Shown: in pieces, positions 1-8,385 of the stretch | Layout: each line of letters begins with the position of its first letter | Numbering within the stretch: position 1 is the first letter of the stretch | Assembly (NCBI RefSeq): GCF_027980145.1 | Contig: NZ_JAMZNK010000002.1 | Location: 1 to 64,000 of the forward strand | DNA: 64,000 nt | Direction: 5' to 3' | From: Flavobacterium azizsancarii | GTDB lineage: Bacteria; Bacteroidota; Bacteroidia; Flavobacteriales; Flavobacteriaceae | Translations under genes and position numbers: made by a program | The notes under the pieces: generated by a model | Told to the model about the DNA's origin: nothing | The model's database searches: none | Seen by the model: only the letters and a program-made list of their open reading frames with translations

Positions 1-10
1 TTATAAAACG

Positions 11-57
11 AAAAACGCTTATAACGGATATTTTTAAATCCTGTTATAAGCGTTTTT
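11..57. terminator. Hairpin terminator, likely bidirectional
   Basis: A perfect 15-bp stem (AAAAACGCTTATAAC at 11-25 pairing with 43-57) with a 17-nt loop, A-rich on the left and T-rich on the right. It can terminate in either direction. It lies 84 bp past the stop codon of the leftward thiol-oxidoreductase gene and may also serve a gene outside the window. Confidence 0.75.
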
Positions 58-140
58 TATTGTCTAAAAAATAAACCTGATCAAAAATAAGGGATGTTTT
101 TCAGTGCCCTCGTGTGGTCTCCACGACTTTTAATTTTAGA

Positions 141-1127
141 TTATTTTCTACTATAAAGAGAACCATTTCTGATAGATTGTTTATTCAGTTCTCCTTTTTC
201 GAATAAATTTTCTAAAATAGTTATCGCCTCAGCATAAGTTTTATCCAGAATTACAGCATATTCTTTTGGAGTTAAAGTAGGATAAATTTCAAAAAGCGAT
301 AACGGATTTTGATCTTCAAATTGATTCTTTTTTGCATCTGGAAATAAAGACAATAAGGCGTTTTCATAAAAAGCATAAGGTTTAGAACCATAAACCGTTA
401 ACCGATTATTACTCCCATCATAAAAAAGCAAAGTAGGAAAGCCTCTTACGCCAAGTGTTTTTGCATAATTCAAATCTTCCTGAAATAGAATCTTCGCATT
501 ATTTTCGTAATCAATTTTTAATTTGTTCACATCAAGGCCGGTAAGTTGAGCGGCTTCTGCAATATTTTCCCATTTTGCAATATTTTTCTTTTCCAGATAC
601 AGTTTCTCACGAAGAATTCTCATAAATAAGACCGCCTTATCCTTGCTCTGCATTTGCGCTGCTTTCATCGCAATACAAGACGGATAAGAAGAATCAAGAG
701 GATCTTCAATCCACACATTTCCGTCAATTGGCATCTCATAATGCAAACTTGCTTCATCCCAATGATGGGCAACATCTGACGGTTTGCTTATCCCGCCACT
801 GTTATAAGACCAATCAGGCAATAAACCACCCATTCGATAATCAATATCAATATATTTACCATATTCTAGTTTTAGTTTTCTTAGTTGTGGCTCAATCCCC
901 CAGCATGACGAACAAATAGGATCTGTGTAATAGACTATTTTTACAGGTTTATTGTCTGTTTTAATAGAGACACTTTTACTTAATTTTTCATCGCCAGGCA
1001 TTTCGCATGTTCCGGTGACAGGATCGCATAATAACAGATTAGTTTTGTTTTCGTTCATTTTTGAAGTTATTTGCGATTGACAGCTTAAACCGAAAATCAG
1101 AATTAATAATAGTAACAACCTTTTCAT
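141..1127 (-). CDS. DsbA-family thiol-disulfide oxidoreductase lipoprotein
   Basis: 328 aa. The N-terminus is a lipoprotein signal: a hydrophobic Leu/Ile stretch followed by GLSC, with Cys16 the likely lipidated residue. A thioredoxin-type active site, ICSSCWG (Cys72/Cys75), follows a YYTDP strand, as in the FrnE/SpxH (DsbA-like, all-helical insertion) group, and a cis-Pro region (VRGFPT) lies near residue 230. An extra CDPVTGTC motif (Cys34/Cys41) before the domain could form a second redox or metal pair. The last 60 residues are a helical extension. It probably acts on the periplasmic side of a membrane as an oxidoreductase or isomerase; the substrate is unknown. It is divergent from an HxlR regulator across a 96-bp gap, so it is a natural target of that regulator. 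Confidence 0.85.
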   Translation of the reverse strand: MKRLLLLLILIFGLSCQSQITSKMNENKTNLLLCDPVTGTCEMPGDEKLSKSVSIKTDNKPVKIVYYTDPICSSCWGIEPQLRKLKLEYGKYIDIDYRMGGLLPDWSYNSGGISKPSDVAHHWDEASLHYEMPIDGNVWIEDPLDSSYPSCIAMKAAQMQSKDKAVLFMRILREKLYLEKKNIAKWENIAEAAQLTGLDVNKLKIDYENNAKILFQEDLNYAKTLGVRGFPTLLFYDGSNNRLTVYGSKPYAFYENALLSLFPDAKKNQFEDQNPLSLFEIYPTLTPKEYAVILDKTYAEAITILENLFEKGELNKQSIRNGSLYSRK

Positions 1128-1223
1128 AAATAACTGTTTTAAATTTACGCTTAGGTTTTAATTTTTATAATTTTACTGCAAAGTTCGCTCATCTTTAATC
1201 ATAAGTCAATTAGTCTAAAAAAT

Positions 1224-1574
1224 ATGACTACAGAAAATAAATTAGAAAAAGAAAATGAATGTCCTGCAGAAGGACTTCTAAAATTGCTGTCCGGAAAATG
1301 GAAACCACAGATTTTTTTATTGGCAGTAAGCGGACCTTTACGTTTCAACGGACTTTTAAGAGATATTAAAGGGGCTAATAAACAATCTATAGCAGTTGCA
1401 CTTCGTGAACTTGAGGATTTTGAAATTTTAGATAAAAATATTATCAAACTGAAACCGCTTCACATCGAATATAATTTATCTGAAAAAGGGAAATCGTTGA
1501 TTCCTGTTTTTAGGCAATTGGAGTTTTTCTCTGAGCAACAAAATATTAAGTGTGAAACTCAAACAGAACATTAA
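1224..1574 (+). CDS. HxlR-family winged-helix transcriptional regulator
   Basis: 116 aa, the normal length for single-domain HxlR regulators. The core from about residue 13 to 105 carries the family signature: CPAEGLLKLLSGKWK, then PLRFNGLLRDI and the recognition-helix region SIAVALRELEDF, and a wing ending in YNLSEKGKSL. The conserved N-terminal Cys13 is the position used as a redox or electrophile sensor in characterised HxlR proteins (HypR, YodB type). Divergent transcription from a thiol oxidoreductase gene suggests it controls that gene in response to thiol stress; this is inference. The next exported-protein gene begins 14 bp downstream, so the two may be co-transcribed. Confidence 0.88.
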   Translation: MTTENKLEKENECPAEGLLKLLSGKWKPQIFLLAVSGPLRFNGLLRDIKGANKQSIAVALRELEDFEILDKNIIKLKPLHIEYNLSEKGKSLIPVFRQLEFFSEQQNIKCETQTEH

Positions 1575-1587
1575 ACAATAAAAAATC

Positions 1588-1974
1588 ATGAAAAAACTAT
1601 TTTTAGTGATGTTATTGCTTTTGCAGATTGCTACAATCTTCGGGCAAAACCAAAATCAAGATCCTTCTTCAAAAAAAATTATTGGAACCTGGTATGTTGA
1701 TGCAAACCGAAATACAAAATGGATTTTCAGTCAGGATGGAAAAGTTTATAACTATGACAAGGATATTTTTAAGGTAATGTATCGTTATACAGTTTCGCAC
1801 AACTGTGGAAACAGTTCAGATGATACTATTGAATTTATTACTTTAATGGGCAAAGATGGAAATGAATTTTGTTTTAGAATTAATAGTATCAATGAGAATA
1901 AAAACGGCATTTTGTCTCTTACTAAAATGGATAATATGGAATCTCTGAAGTTTGTTAACAACCTAAAAACCTGA
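1588..1974 (+). CDS. Small exported protein, lipocalin-like
   Basis: 128 aa. The N-terminus is a classical signal peptide (MKKLFLVMLLLLQIATIFG, predicted cleavage near AlaGln-type residues 19-20). The mature part opens with KKIIGTWYVD and continues KWIFSQDGKVYNY, the usual first-strand GxW pattern and strand repeat of bacterial lipocalin-like proteins, and contains two Cys (HNCGN and EFCF) that may pair. It starts 14 bp after the HxlR gene. The ligand is unknown; the lipocalin call rests only on the GxW motif and the beta-rich composition. Confidence 0.6.
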   Translation: MKKLFLVMLLLLQIATIFGQNQNQDPSSKKIIGTWYVDANRNTKWIFSQDGKVYNYDKDIFKVMYRYTVSHNCGNSSDDTIEFITLMGKDGNEFCFRINSINENKNGILSLTKMDNMESLKFVNNLKT

Positions 1975-1999
1975 TTCGTAAAAATTTTTAAAATACCTT

Positions 2000-2458
2000 A
2001 TGTATAACAAAATTAAGTTATCATTCTTAATGACTCTGTTTTTGGCAATACTTAGTTCCTGTACGCAAAAAAGTGTGAATCCGATTTCCTCCATTTCATA
2101 TAGTATCGAAAATGGAGGTAAAGGCGCTGCAAGTTCAAGTATTACGATTTCAAAAGATTCAACAAAATATGTATGGGCCAATTATAAGGAAACAAAGACA
2201 CGCTCAGAAGCAACTTTACCCAAAACATGGAATAAAATAGTAGGTATTATAAATCTGGAAGATTTTGACCAAATTAGTAGTAGCGAACGCCGTATTCAAT
2301 ATGATGGTTCGGATATTGTAATTGTCATAAATGATGATAAGGAACATAAACTTATTAATGGCGAGCAGGATTCAATACATTATAGTAAAATTAAACCTTT
2401 AAAAAAAATGATAGAACAGGAGCATAAAAGGTTAGATTCTTTAGCGTTGCGTCTTTAA
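2000..2458 (+). CDS. Hypothetical lipoprotein
   Basis: 152 aa. A lipobox is visible (LAILSSC, Cys near residue 21), so the product is probably a lipid-anchored envelope protein. The mature region is polar with no motif I recognise. It contains a Ser/Gly/Ala-rich early segment (NGGKGAASSSITIS), a central ATLPKTWNKIVGIINLEDF segment resembling flavobacterial proteins of unknown function, and a helical C-terminus. It follows the lipocalin-like gene by 25 bp and precedes the YARHG gene by 17 bp, suggesting one small envelope-protein operon. No function can be assigned. Confidence 0.6.
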   Translation: MYNKIKLSFLMTLFLAILSSCTQKSVNPISSISYSIENGGKGAASSSITISKDSTKYVWANYKETKTRSEATLPKTWNKIVGIINLEDFDQISSSERRIQYDGSDIVIVINDDKEHKLINGEQDSIHYSKIKPLKKMIEQEHKRLDSLALRL

Positions 2459-2475
2459 TTTATTAATTGAGAAGA

Positions 2476-3189
2476 ATGAGACAACTACAAATAGTACTTG
2501 CAATATTAGTATTTTCCAGTACGGCACAGGCACAGTTAATTAAAAATTGTGCCACCTGTTTATCTAAAAACATCAAACCAGAACAAATCGAAAACCTAAG
2601 TATTGATGAATTGCGTTTTCTCTCAAATGATTTGTATGCCAGAAAAGGATATAGATTCAAAACGGGAGATATAGATAGTTATTATTCTAATATGAACTGG
2701 TATAGGTCTTTAGATAACAATGACAAAATTGTATTGATCACTATTGAGAAGCAAAATATACAAATGTTTCAGCAAAAAATCGCTGCACTTAAAGCAGAAC
2801 GGGACAAGTTAATAAATGAGCTTAAAGCATTTAAATCGTTTGTACTTTCTAATGATAAAACGATCCTTAAGAATAGATATTCGTTCTCTACCCAAAACGA
2901 ACAATACAAGAATATAACCGAAGCCTTGACAAAGATAAATCTTGAAGATATGAACTGGTCGAAAAATAGAGGTTTGTATTCAGTAACTATCGATAACGGA
3001 GATTATGTTATGGCGTATGAATTAAAAATTGATAAAAATAATATAACGATACAATACAGCAGTAGAGGAGGTACCGAAATTGGCGAATCCATATATCCGA
3101 GCGAATTTAGTGATGAATACTCTTTCTGGTGGGAATTTGAGTGGCAAAAAGATAAACTTAAATTTATAAAGATGAATGTGGCAGGATAG
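2476..3189 (+). CDS. Exported YARHG-domain protein
   Basis: 237 aa from the ATG at 2476. An upstream in-frame TTG (2467) would add only MRR, and I prefer the ATG because it starts directly with a signal peptide (MRQLQIVLAILVFSSTAQAQ). Residues about 30-80 form a YARHG domain: IDELRFLSNDLYARKGYRF followed by a YYSNMNWY segment, the family's core pattern. A coiled-coil-like Lys/Glu/Leu region (about 85-120) and a beta-rich C-terminal domain follow. YARHG proteins are extracellular or periplasmic in Bacteroidota and their function is unknown. It is the last gene of the three-gene envelope cluster; 257 bp without a gene follow, where I see only A/T-rich sequence. Confidence 0.75.
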   Translation: MRQLQIVLAILVFSSTAQAQLIKNCATCLSKNIKPEQIENLSIDELRFLSNDLYARKGYRFKTGDIDSYYSNMNWYRSLDNNDKIVLITIEKQNIQMFQQKIAALKAERDKLINELKAFKSFVLSNDKTILKNRYSFSTQNEQYKNITEALTKINLEDMNWSKNRGLYSVTIDNGDYVMAYELKIDKNNITIQYSSRGGTEIGESIYPSEFSDEYSFWWEFEWQKDKLKFIKMNVAG

Positions 3190-3416
3190 AACTCTGTAAT
3201 GTCGTAAAATCATAAGATTTACATGAAATCTAGATGATTAGATAATCAAAAAAATAGAAGATTAACAACAGAATATTCTGAATTTCTGATAATGTGAATT
3301 TGTAATTGGCAGCAAAAAGAAGCTATACTAAAAAATAAGCTTCGTGTCTTAGCGCCTTAATGGCTAAATTTAAATGCATTAAACTTTTATTAACAAAAAG
3401 TAACTTGTCATTAAAT

Positions 3417-3424
3417 TATATTTG
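3417..3424 (+). promoter_or_regulatory. Bacteroidota -7 promoter element (TATATTTG)
   Basis: TATATTTG matches the Bacteroidota sigma-ABfr -7 consensus TANNTTTG. A start of transcription about 7 nt downstream (near 3431) leaves a short leader before the ATG codons at 3447 and 3456. No good -33 TTTG is seen at the right spacing. The element argues against the longer reading frame opening at 3360, which would begin upstream of the promoter. Confidence 0.5.
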
Positions 3425-3446
3425 TAAGGCAAAATTAATTTTAGCA

Positions 3447-3935
3447 ATGACGAATATGAAAATCCACGCTTTTAAAATATGTACTTTATTATTCTTTGCT
3501 TTTTCGATAGCAGGATACAGTCAAAATGTAAAGTTGCTAAACATTGATCAGCTCAACGAAAGGATAAAAAACGGAAAAGACAGTACTTATGTTGTCAATT
3601 TTTGGGCAACGTGGTGTGCACCATGTATTAAGGAATTACCTCATTTTGAAAAAGTGGGCGCGGAATATAAATCAGAAAAACTGGCTGTGTTATTAGTCAG
3701 TGTTGATTTTAAATCAAAATTAAATTCGGCAGTAATTCCCTTTGTGAAGAGAAAAAACATGAAAAGCGAAGTTTTTCTGTTAAACGAAAGCAGTCCTCAG
3801 GAATATATTGACCGAATCGACAAAAACTGGTCAGGAAGTATTCCGGCAACACTCTTCATCAAAGGAGATAAAAGAAAATTTGTTGAAACTGAATTTACCT
3901 ACGAACAATTATTAACTGAATATAAAAAACTATAA
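3447..3935 (+). CDS. TlpA-like thioredoxin, exported
   Basis: 162 aa from ATG 3447 (an ATG at 3456, giving MKIHAFK, is equally plausible). The frame is open back to 3360, but a -7 promoter motif at 3417 and the position of the signal peptide favour the shorter start. A hydrophobic export signal (ICTLLFFAFSIAGYSQ) is followed by a thioredoxin fold with the active site NFWATWCAPC (Cys57/Cys60), the WCxPC motif of TlpA/ResA proteins, and the cis-Pro segment GSIPATLFI. It is probably a periplasmic disulfide reductase. The redoxin gene starts 3 bp downstream, so the two are co-transcribed and likely work in one extracytoplasmic thiol pathway. Confidence 0.85.
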   Translation: MTNMKIHAFKICTLLFFAFSIAGYSQNVKLLNIDQLNERIKNGKDSTYVVNFWATWCAPCIKELPHFEKVGAEYKSEKLAVLLVSVDFKSKLNSAVIPFVKRKNMKSEVFLLNESSPQEYIDRIDKNWSGSIPATLFIKGDKRKFVETEFTYEQLLTEYKKL

Positions 3936-3938
3936 ATT

Positions 3939-4553
3939 ATGCAAAAGTTCATTACTACAGTCACGGTACTAGTATTTAGTATCTTATTTGCTCAGGCACA
4001 AACTGCGACATTAAAAGCAGGGCAAACAGCACCGGATTTCAAATTAAAAAATGTTGATGGTAAAGAAGTATCTTTTGAAAGTTACCCAAAAGCCAAAGGA
4101 TTTATTGTTGTTTTTACTTGTAACACTTGTCCTTATGCAGTGGCTTACGAACAAAGAATAATTGAGCTAGATAAAAAATTCAAGTCACAAGGATATCCTG
4201 TAATTGCGATTAACCCGAATGATCCGGAAGCTTCGAAAGCAGATTCTTTTGATAAAATGCAAAAATTAGCAAAAGATAAAAAATATCCGTTCCCTTACTT
4301 ATTCGATCAGGGACAAGTAGTAACAGACCAATACGGAGCAAAACATACGCCGCATCTTTATATTGTTTCTAAAACAGCTAAAGGAAATATTGTAGAGTAT
4401 GTGGGAGCAATCGATAATGATCCTGAAGGAACTAAAACAGAAAAAATAAAATATGCTGAAGATGTGATTGCATCATTAAAAAGCAATCAGAAACCAGCTA
4501 TTACCGAAACAAAAGAAATTGGTTGTACCGTAAAAAGAAAAGCAAAAGCTTAA
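3939..4553 (+). CDS. Exported AhpC/TSA-type redoxin (thioredoxin family)
   Basis: 204 aa. A signal peptide (MQKFITTVTVLVFSILFAQAQ) is followed by a peroxiredoxin-like fold: APDFKLKNVDGKEVSFESY, then FTCNTCPYAVAY with CxxC at Cys61/Cys64, and the cis-Pro region AKHTPHLYIV. The TCNTCP motif is typical of the PRX_like1 group, whose members are thioredoxin-like and not proven peroxidases. A third Cys lies in the C-terminal tail (IGCTVKRK). It is the second gene of a two-gene operon with the TlpA-like protein and is followed by a strong terminator. Confidence 0.85.
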   Translation: MQKFITTVTVLVFSILFAQAQTATLKAGQTAPDFKLKNVDGKEVSFESYPKAKGFIVVFTCNTCPYAVAYEQRIIELDKKFKSQGYPVIAINPNDPEASKADSFDKMQKLAKDKKYPFPYLFDQGQVVTDQYGAKHTPHLYIVSKTAKGNIVEYVGAIDNDPEGTKTEKIKYAEDVIASLKSNQKPAITETKEIGCTVKRKAKA

Positions 4554-4575
4554 GTTGTATTCCTTTTTCAATAGT

Positions 4576-4606
4576 AAAAAATGCCTCAATATATGAGGCA
4601 TTTTTT
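4576..4606 (+). terminator. Rho-independent terminator after the redoxin operon
   Basis: A 13-bp perfect stem (AAAAATGCCTCA and its complement) with a 5-nt loop and a T run, 22 bp after the redoxin stop codon. Confidence 0.85.
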
Positions 4607-4619
4607 ATTATACAATGTT

Positions 4620-4800
4620 TTGTCATTTCGATCGAAGAGAGAAATCACAGAAGTAACTCGACAAAGATTATCGATTTTCTTTACAGGAATTAATTGTTTT
4701 GTCATTTCGATCGAAGAGAGAAATCGCACAAGTAACTCAACAAAGATTATCGATTTTCTTTACAGAATTTATAATGTGATTTCTCTCTTCGATAATGATT
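4620..4800. repeat. MITE-like dispersed repeat, double copy
   Basis: Two direct copies, about 80 bp apart, of a unit starting TGTCATTTCGATCGAAGAGA and running through AAATC, ACTC, ACAAAGATTATCGATTTTC. The right end is an inverted copy of the left terminus (GTGATTTCTCTCTTCGATAA). The same TIR-bounded design recurs at 33497-33725, 41433-41565, 44633-44755, 51407-51538 and 56891-57031. An open frame through this stretch is an artefact of the repeat. No transposase is present in the window. Confidence 0.8.
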
Positions 4801-4864
4801 AAGATTATGTTTATGAGCACAGAAAAATTCTCATTCGACTAAATGACAAGATCACGTTTATTCA

Positions 4865-5158
4865 TTACAAACTTTTCAGCTTTTTCATAAAAACAGGAAA
4901 AACTTCATTCAGTTCATCAAAAAGTGGGTTTTTACGATGCTTTAATTTCACTTCACTAAATAGTTTTAATCCAAGTGCAAATTGAGTTGCATCATTAGGA
5001 TCTTCAAAAATATTTTTATCTTTTATTTTTTCTATAATACTGAAAACTTCGTCATGATTGTCAAATTGTATTCCAAGTTCTTTTGCCGGCTCAGTTTCGC
5101 CGTTTGCGTATTCTTTTAAACTTAACGTAAGATAATATTTGTTTGATCTTTTTTCCAT
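4865..5158 (-). CDS. DUF3861-family protein
   Basis: 97 aa, full length for the family. It shows the DUF3861 pattern: N-terminal YYLTLSLKEYANGE, central FDNHDEVFSIIEKIK, and the C-terminal FALGLKLFSEVKLKHRKNP followed by an F-E-L-N-E helix. It has no signal peptide, so it is cytoplasmic. The function is unknown in the family. It lies 18 bp beyond the response-regulator stop in the same orientation and may be a third gene of that operon. Confidence 0.8.
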   Translation of the reverse strand: MEKRSNKYYLTLSLKEYANGETEPAKELGIQFDNHDEVFSIIEKIKDKNIFEDPNDATQFALGLKLFSEVKLKHRKNPLFDELNEVFPVFMKKLKSL

Positions 5159-5176
5159 GTTACTTTAATATTATAA

Positions 5177-5908
5177 TTATTTCAACCATTTTTCTACAAT
5201 GGTTTTAAAAGTCTCTTTATACTGTTCACCAACAGTTATTTCGGTTTTATTAACGAATATTGAATTTTTACTTATCGAATTTATTTTTTCTAATGCAACA
5301 ATAAAAGAACGGTTGATTCTCATGAACTTTGATGCAGGTAATTTTTCTTCCAGCGCTTTTAGAGAGATTAAGGACATTACTGATTTTTGCGAATCTTCGA
5401 GATGCACTTTTACATAATCTTTCAGGCTTTCGATATATAAAATATCTTTCAAAGAAATCCTGACCCATTGATATTCTACCTTCAAAAAGATAAATTCATC
5501 ATCTGCCGTTATAGACTGAAAGTGATTAGATGCTTCTTCAGACATTTGCAGGACTTTATTAGCCGCACGCAAAAACTCTTCGTAACTAAACGGTTTTAGA
5601 AGATAATCTACGGCATTTACTTTATAACCTTCAATAGCATAATGATTATAGGCTGTCGTAAAGATAATTTTGGGCAATGGTCCCGGCTGTTCCTGTAAAA
5701 GTCGGGCAAGTTCCATACCCGTTAAATTGGGCATATTAATGTCTAAAAAAACAATGTCCGGTTGCTGCTCTCGTATTAAACTCATAGCTTCAACGGCATT
5801 ATCACAACTGCAGGCTAATTCTAAAAAAGGAGTTTGTTCTATAAAAGTCTCCACAAGTCTCAATGCGAGTGGTTCATCATCTACTGCTATACATTTTAAT
5901 ACAATCAT
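5177..5908 (-). CDS. LytTR-family response regulator
   Basis: 243 aa. The receiver domain (about 1-125) has acidic residues DD at 10-11, phospho-acceptor Asp56 in DIVFLDINMPN, a conserved Thr in IFTTAYNHYA and Lys in LLKPFSYEEF. The C-terminal LytTR DNA-binding domain (about 140-240) includes ILYIESLKDYVKVHL, FMRINRSFIV and a final VGEQYKETF. It overlaps its cognate sensor kinase by 4 bp (ATGA), so translation is coupled. The system is divergent from the RND efflux operon, whose upstream region holds a two-repeat element with the spacing LytTR domains bind (7098-7127). Control of the efflux pump is therefore a reasoned inference. Confidence 0.93.
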   Translation of the reverse strand: MIVLKCIAVDDEPLALRLVETFIEQTPFLELACSCDNAVEAMSLIREQQPDIVFLDINMPNLTGMELARLLQEQPGPLPKIIFTTAYNHYAIEGYKVNAVDYLLKPFSYEEFLRAANKVLQMSEEASNHFQSITADDEFIFLKVEYQWVRISLKDILYIESLKDYVKVHLEDSQKSVMSLISLKALEEKLPASKFMRINRSFIVALEKINSISKNSIFVNKTEITVGEQYKETFKTIVEKWLK

Positions 5909-6954
5909 TGTTCTAAAGTTATTTGCAGATTTACTCTGTATTTGCCATTTTGATCGACACCGCAGGTCAAAATGTGTTTATGAGGATAGATTAAGTGCAA
6001 TCTTCGTTTGGTGTTTGTTAATCCAATTCCGCCTTGATCCGTAGTAGAAGTTTTCTCAAAGAAAGTGTTTTCCACTTCAAATTCAAGATTAGTTTCATTT
6101 TGTCTCAGTTTAATATGTATTTCACTCTTATCAGTAGCATGTACGCCATGTTTAAAAGCATTTTCGACTAAAGGCAATAACAACATAGGAACAATTGGAT
6201 AATCGATTATTTTTTCCGGAATGTCTGTCGTTATGGTTAATTTACTATTGGCGCGAAGCTTCATCAAAGCTATAAAATCTTTCATAAAATCTGCTTCTTT
6301 TAATAAAGTAGTTCTTTCGCCTTCTGTACTATAAAGCAAATATCGCATCATACGGCTCAAGGTGTGTAGTGCACCACGAGAATCTTCGATATTGGTATAA
6401 GTAAGTGAATAAATACTGTTAAGCGAATTAAAGAAAAAGTGAGGATTGATCTGCGCCTTTAGCATAGCAAGTTCAGCCATTGTTTTATCCTGTTCCAGTT
6501 TTTGCTTGTGTTGAGCTGCTTTTTGCCAATGATGCAACATCGCCCAACTGGTGCTAATACCTAAAACTAAGAGACTAATTGTGAAAACATAGTTGTCAAA
6601 ATAATCATTTCTATATTTTTTAAAACCTAAAATTTCCGCCAGTTTACTATGCAAATCAGTATTGTAATTGTAGATATAAGCGATAAACTGCATGGCAAAA
6701 ATGATAAAAAGTGCCCATAACAAAAACGGACTTATGTTATCTCTTATAATTGTTCTTGGAACTATAAGCTGTGCATTAGAATAAAAAATAACAATCATAA
6801 AAAACAGCACAATAGATTGCCATAACCAGAAGATTGTTGGCAGCACAATATTCCATGTTAAAGGTATGTAAAACAGTAGGGTAAACCCTAATAATAACCA
6901 GGCAAGGATATGTAATCCGGTGAATATGTATGGTTTAAAAAAGGTTGGAGACAT
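5905..6954 (-). CDS. LytS/YehU-type sensor histidine kinase
   Basis: 349 aa. Four hydrophobic segments occupy about residues 10-35, 40-60, 75-98 and 122-142, giving an integral membrane sensor with little extracytoplasmic domain. A short coiled coil (KQKLEQDKTMAELAMLKAQ) leads to the His_kinase box INPHFFFNSLNSIYSL, with phospho-acceptor His172. The ATPase domain has the N box LLLPLVENAFKHG (Asn265) and a G box GGIGLTNTKRRL. This is the standard partner of LytTR regulators in Bacteroidota. The signal is unknown; membrane or antimicrobial stress would fit the neighbouring efflux operon. Confidence 0.92.
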   Translation of the reverse strand: MSPTFFKPYIFTGLHILAWLLLGFTLLFYIPLTWNIVLPTIFWLWQSIVLFFMIVIFYSNAQLIVPRTIIRDNISPFLLWALFIIFAMQFIAYIYNYNTDLHSKLAEILGFKKYRNDYFDNYVFTISLLVLGISTSWAMLHHWQKAAQHKQKLEQDKTMAELAMLKAQINPHFFFNSLNSIYSLTYTNIEDSRGALHTLSRMMRYLLYSTEGERTTLLKEADFMKDFIALMKLRANSKLTITTDIPEKIIDYPIVPMLLLPLVENAFKHGVHATDKSEIHIKLRQNETNLEFEVENTFFEKTSTTDQGGIGLTNTKRRLHLIYPHKHILTCGVDQNGKYRVNLQITLEQ

Positions 6955-7097
6955 TTTATTTTTGGATTTTATGACAATATTACACTATATTTATAAAAGA
7001 TATAAAAGCAATCGGCAAAAATAGAATCAGAACCTTTAAAAACCAATTTAGAGCCGATGAGTTTATTTGTACGTGCCTAATTGCAATGGATTAACTT

Positions 7098-7127
7098 CTA
7101 TCGGTTCTCACGTTATATCTATCGATT
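7098..7127 (+). promoter_or_regulatory. Candidate LytTR-binding direct repeat upstream of the RND operon
   Basis: Two near-identical 9-mers, CTATCGGTT (7098-7106) and CTATCGATT (7119-7127), are separated by exactly 12 bp. LytTR domains bind pairs of 9-bp direct repeats with about a 12-bp gap. The site lies 92 bp before the efflux operon start codon in the 264-bp gap shared with the LytTR operon. A matching element occurs at 13042-13071, 93 bp before another start codon. A third weaker half-site, CTATTGGTA, is at 7144-7152. Confidence 0.55.
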
Positions 7128-7218
7128 ATCTCTAGGGCTTCGTCTATTGGTAATTTTTTGTTTGTAATATTTTAGTTCTTTTGTTTCTATATAAATTGAT
7201 AATTACACATTTTTCACA

Positions 7219-8379
7219 ATGAATAAGCAATCCTTTTTAAGCATTCTCGCAGCATCTGTTATTATCGCATCGTGTGGTAATAAAAATGACAAATCAGCTC
7301 AGGCTGGAGGTGCACCACAAGTTAAAGAGTACAAAACTGTGACTTTACAGCCACAATCAGCAACATTATATACAGACTATCCTGCAAGTATTCAGGGACA
7401 GGAAAATATAGAAATCCGCCCAAGAGTAGAAGGCTATATTGATAAGATATTTGTTGATGAAGGTGCTGTTGTAAAAGCAGGTCAGCCATTATTTAAAATC
7501 AGTGCTCCTGAATATGAACAACAAGTTCGTACTGCAGCGGCAAGTATAAAAAGTGCTCAGGCAGATTTAAGCGCAGCAAAATTAGCTGTAAATAAAGTAA
7601 AACCGCTTGTAGAGAAAGGAATTATCAGTAAATATGATCTTGAATCAGCACAGTATACATATGAATCTGCTGTGGCTACGCTTGCACAGGCAAATGCAGC
7701 TTTAGTAAATGCTAAAGTTAATTTAGGATATACTACAGTAATAAGTCCAGTTAATGGTGTTGTGGGGTCAATCCCGTTTCGTTTAGGAAGTTTAGTGAGT
7801 TCTAACACAGCTGATCCGTTAACAACAGTTTCGAGTATTGGCAACGTTTACGCGTATTTTGCCATGAATGAAAAAGTACTTTTGGAGTTTACCAAAAACA
7901 CTCCCGGAACGACATTAGCAGAAAAAATCAAAAAATTACCGGAAGTTTTATTAGTACTTTCAGATGGTTCAACTTATCCTGAAAAAGGGCGTATTGAAAC
8001 CGTAAATGGATTAATTAATACAGAAACAGGTTCGGTTAATATTAGAGCTCGTTTCGCAAATCCAAAAGGAATTATTAGAAGTGGAAGCAGCACAACGATA
8101 AGAATTCCGAATGAAGTAAAAGACGGAATATTAATTCCGCAGAGTGCTACATTTGAATTGCAGGATAAAATGTTTGCAGTTACAGTAGGGAAAGACGGTA
8201 AAACGAAAAATGTCAATATTACCGTGATGGACAATACAGCCAAAACTTATTATGTAGTAAAAAGTGGTTTAAAAGCAGGAGATCAAATCGTATTAGAAGG
8301 AGTAGCTTCTCTAAAAGACGGAAGCGAAATTAAAATTGACAATCAGAATCCAGAAACGGTTTACGCTGACTTAAAATAA
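7219..8379 (+). CDS. RND efflux periplasmic adaptor (membrane fusion) lipoprotein
   Basis: 386 aa. A lipobox (VIIASC, Cys19) anchors it in the membrane. Domains in order are: beta-barrel entry and lipoyl half (TDYPASIQGQENIEIRPRV and GYIDKIFVDEGAVVKAGQPLF), an alpha-helical hairpin rich in Ala/Gln/Ser (about 95-150), the second lipoyl half (TTVISPVNGVVG), a beta-barrel and a membrane-proximal domain. It is AcrA/MexA-like and links the inner-membrane pump to the outer-membrane channel. It is the first gene of the efflux operon; the pump gene follows after 6 bp. Confidence 0.95.
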   Translation: MNKQSFLSILAASVIIASCGNKNDKSAQAGGAPQVKEYKTVTLQPQSATLYTDYPASIQGQENIEIRPRVEGYIDKIFVDEGAVVKAGQPLFKISAPEYEQQVRTAAASIKSAQADLSAAKLAVNKVKPLVEKGIISKYDLESAQYTYESAVATLAQANAALVNAKVNLGYTTVISPVNGVVGSIPFRLGSLVSSNTADPLTTVSSIGNVYAYFAMNEKVLLEFTKNTPGTTLAEKIKKLPEVLLVLSDGSTYPEKGRIETVNGLINTETGSVNIRARFANPKGIIRSGSSTTIRIPNEVKDGILIPQSATFELQDKMFAVTVGKDGKTKNVNITVMDNTAKTYYVVKSGLKAGDQIVLEGVASLKDGSEIKIDNQNPETVYADLK

Positions 8380-8385
8380 AAAAAA

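Noticed and set aside
3360-3446. Longer N-terminus for the TlpA-like protein
   Set aside because: The extension is upstream of a -7 promoter box and puts about 30 polar/mixed residues before the signal peptide.
4581-4802. Open frame of 73 codons
   Set aside because: It lies wholly in the terminator and MITE-like repeat; its peptide follows the duplicated repeat unit.
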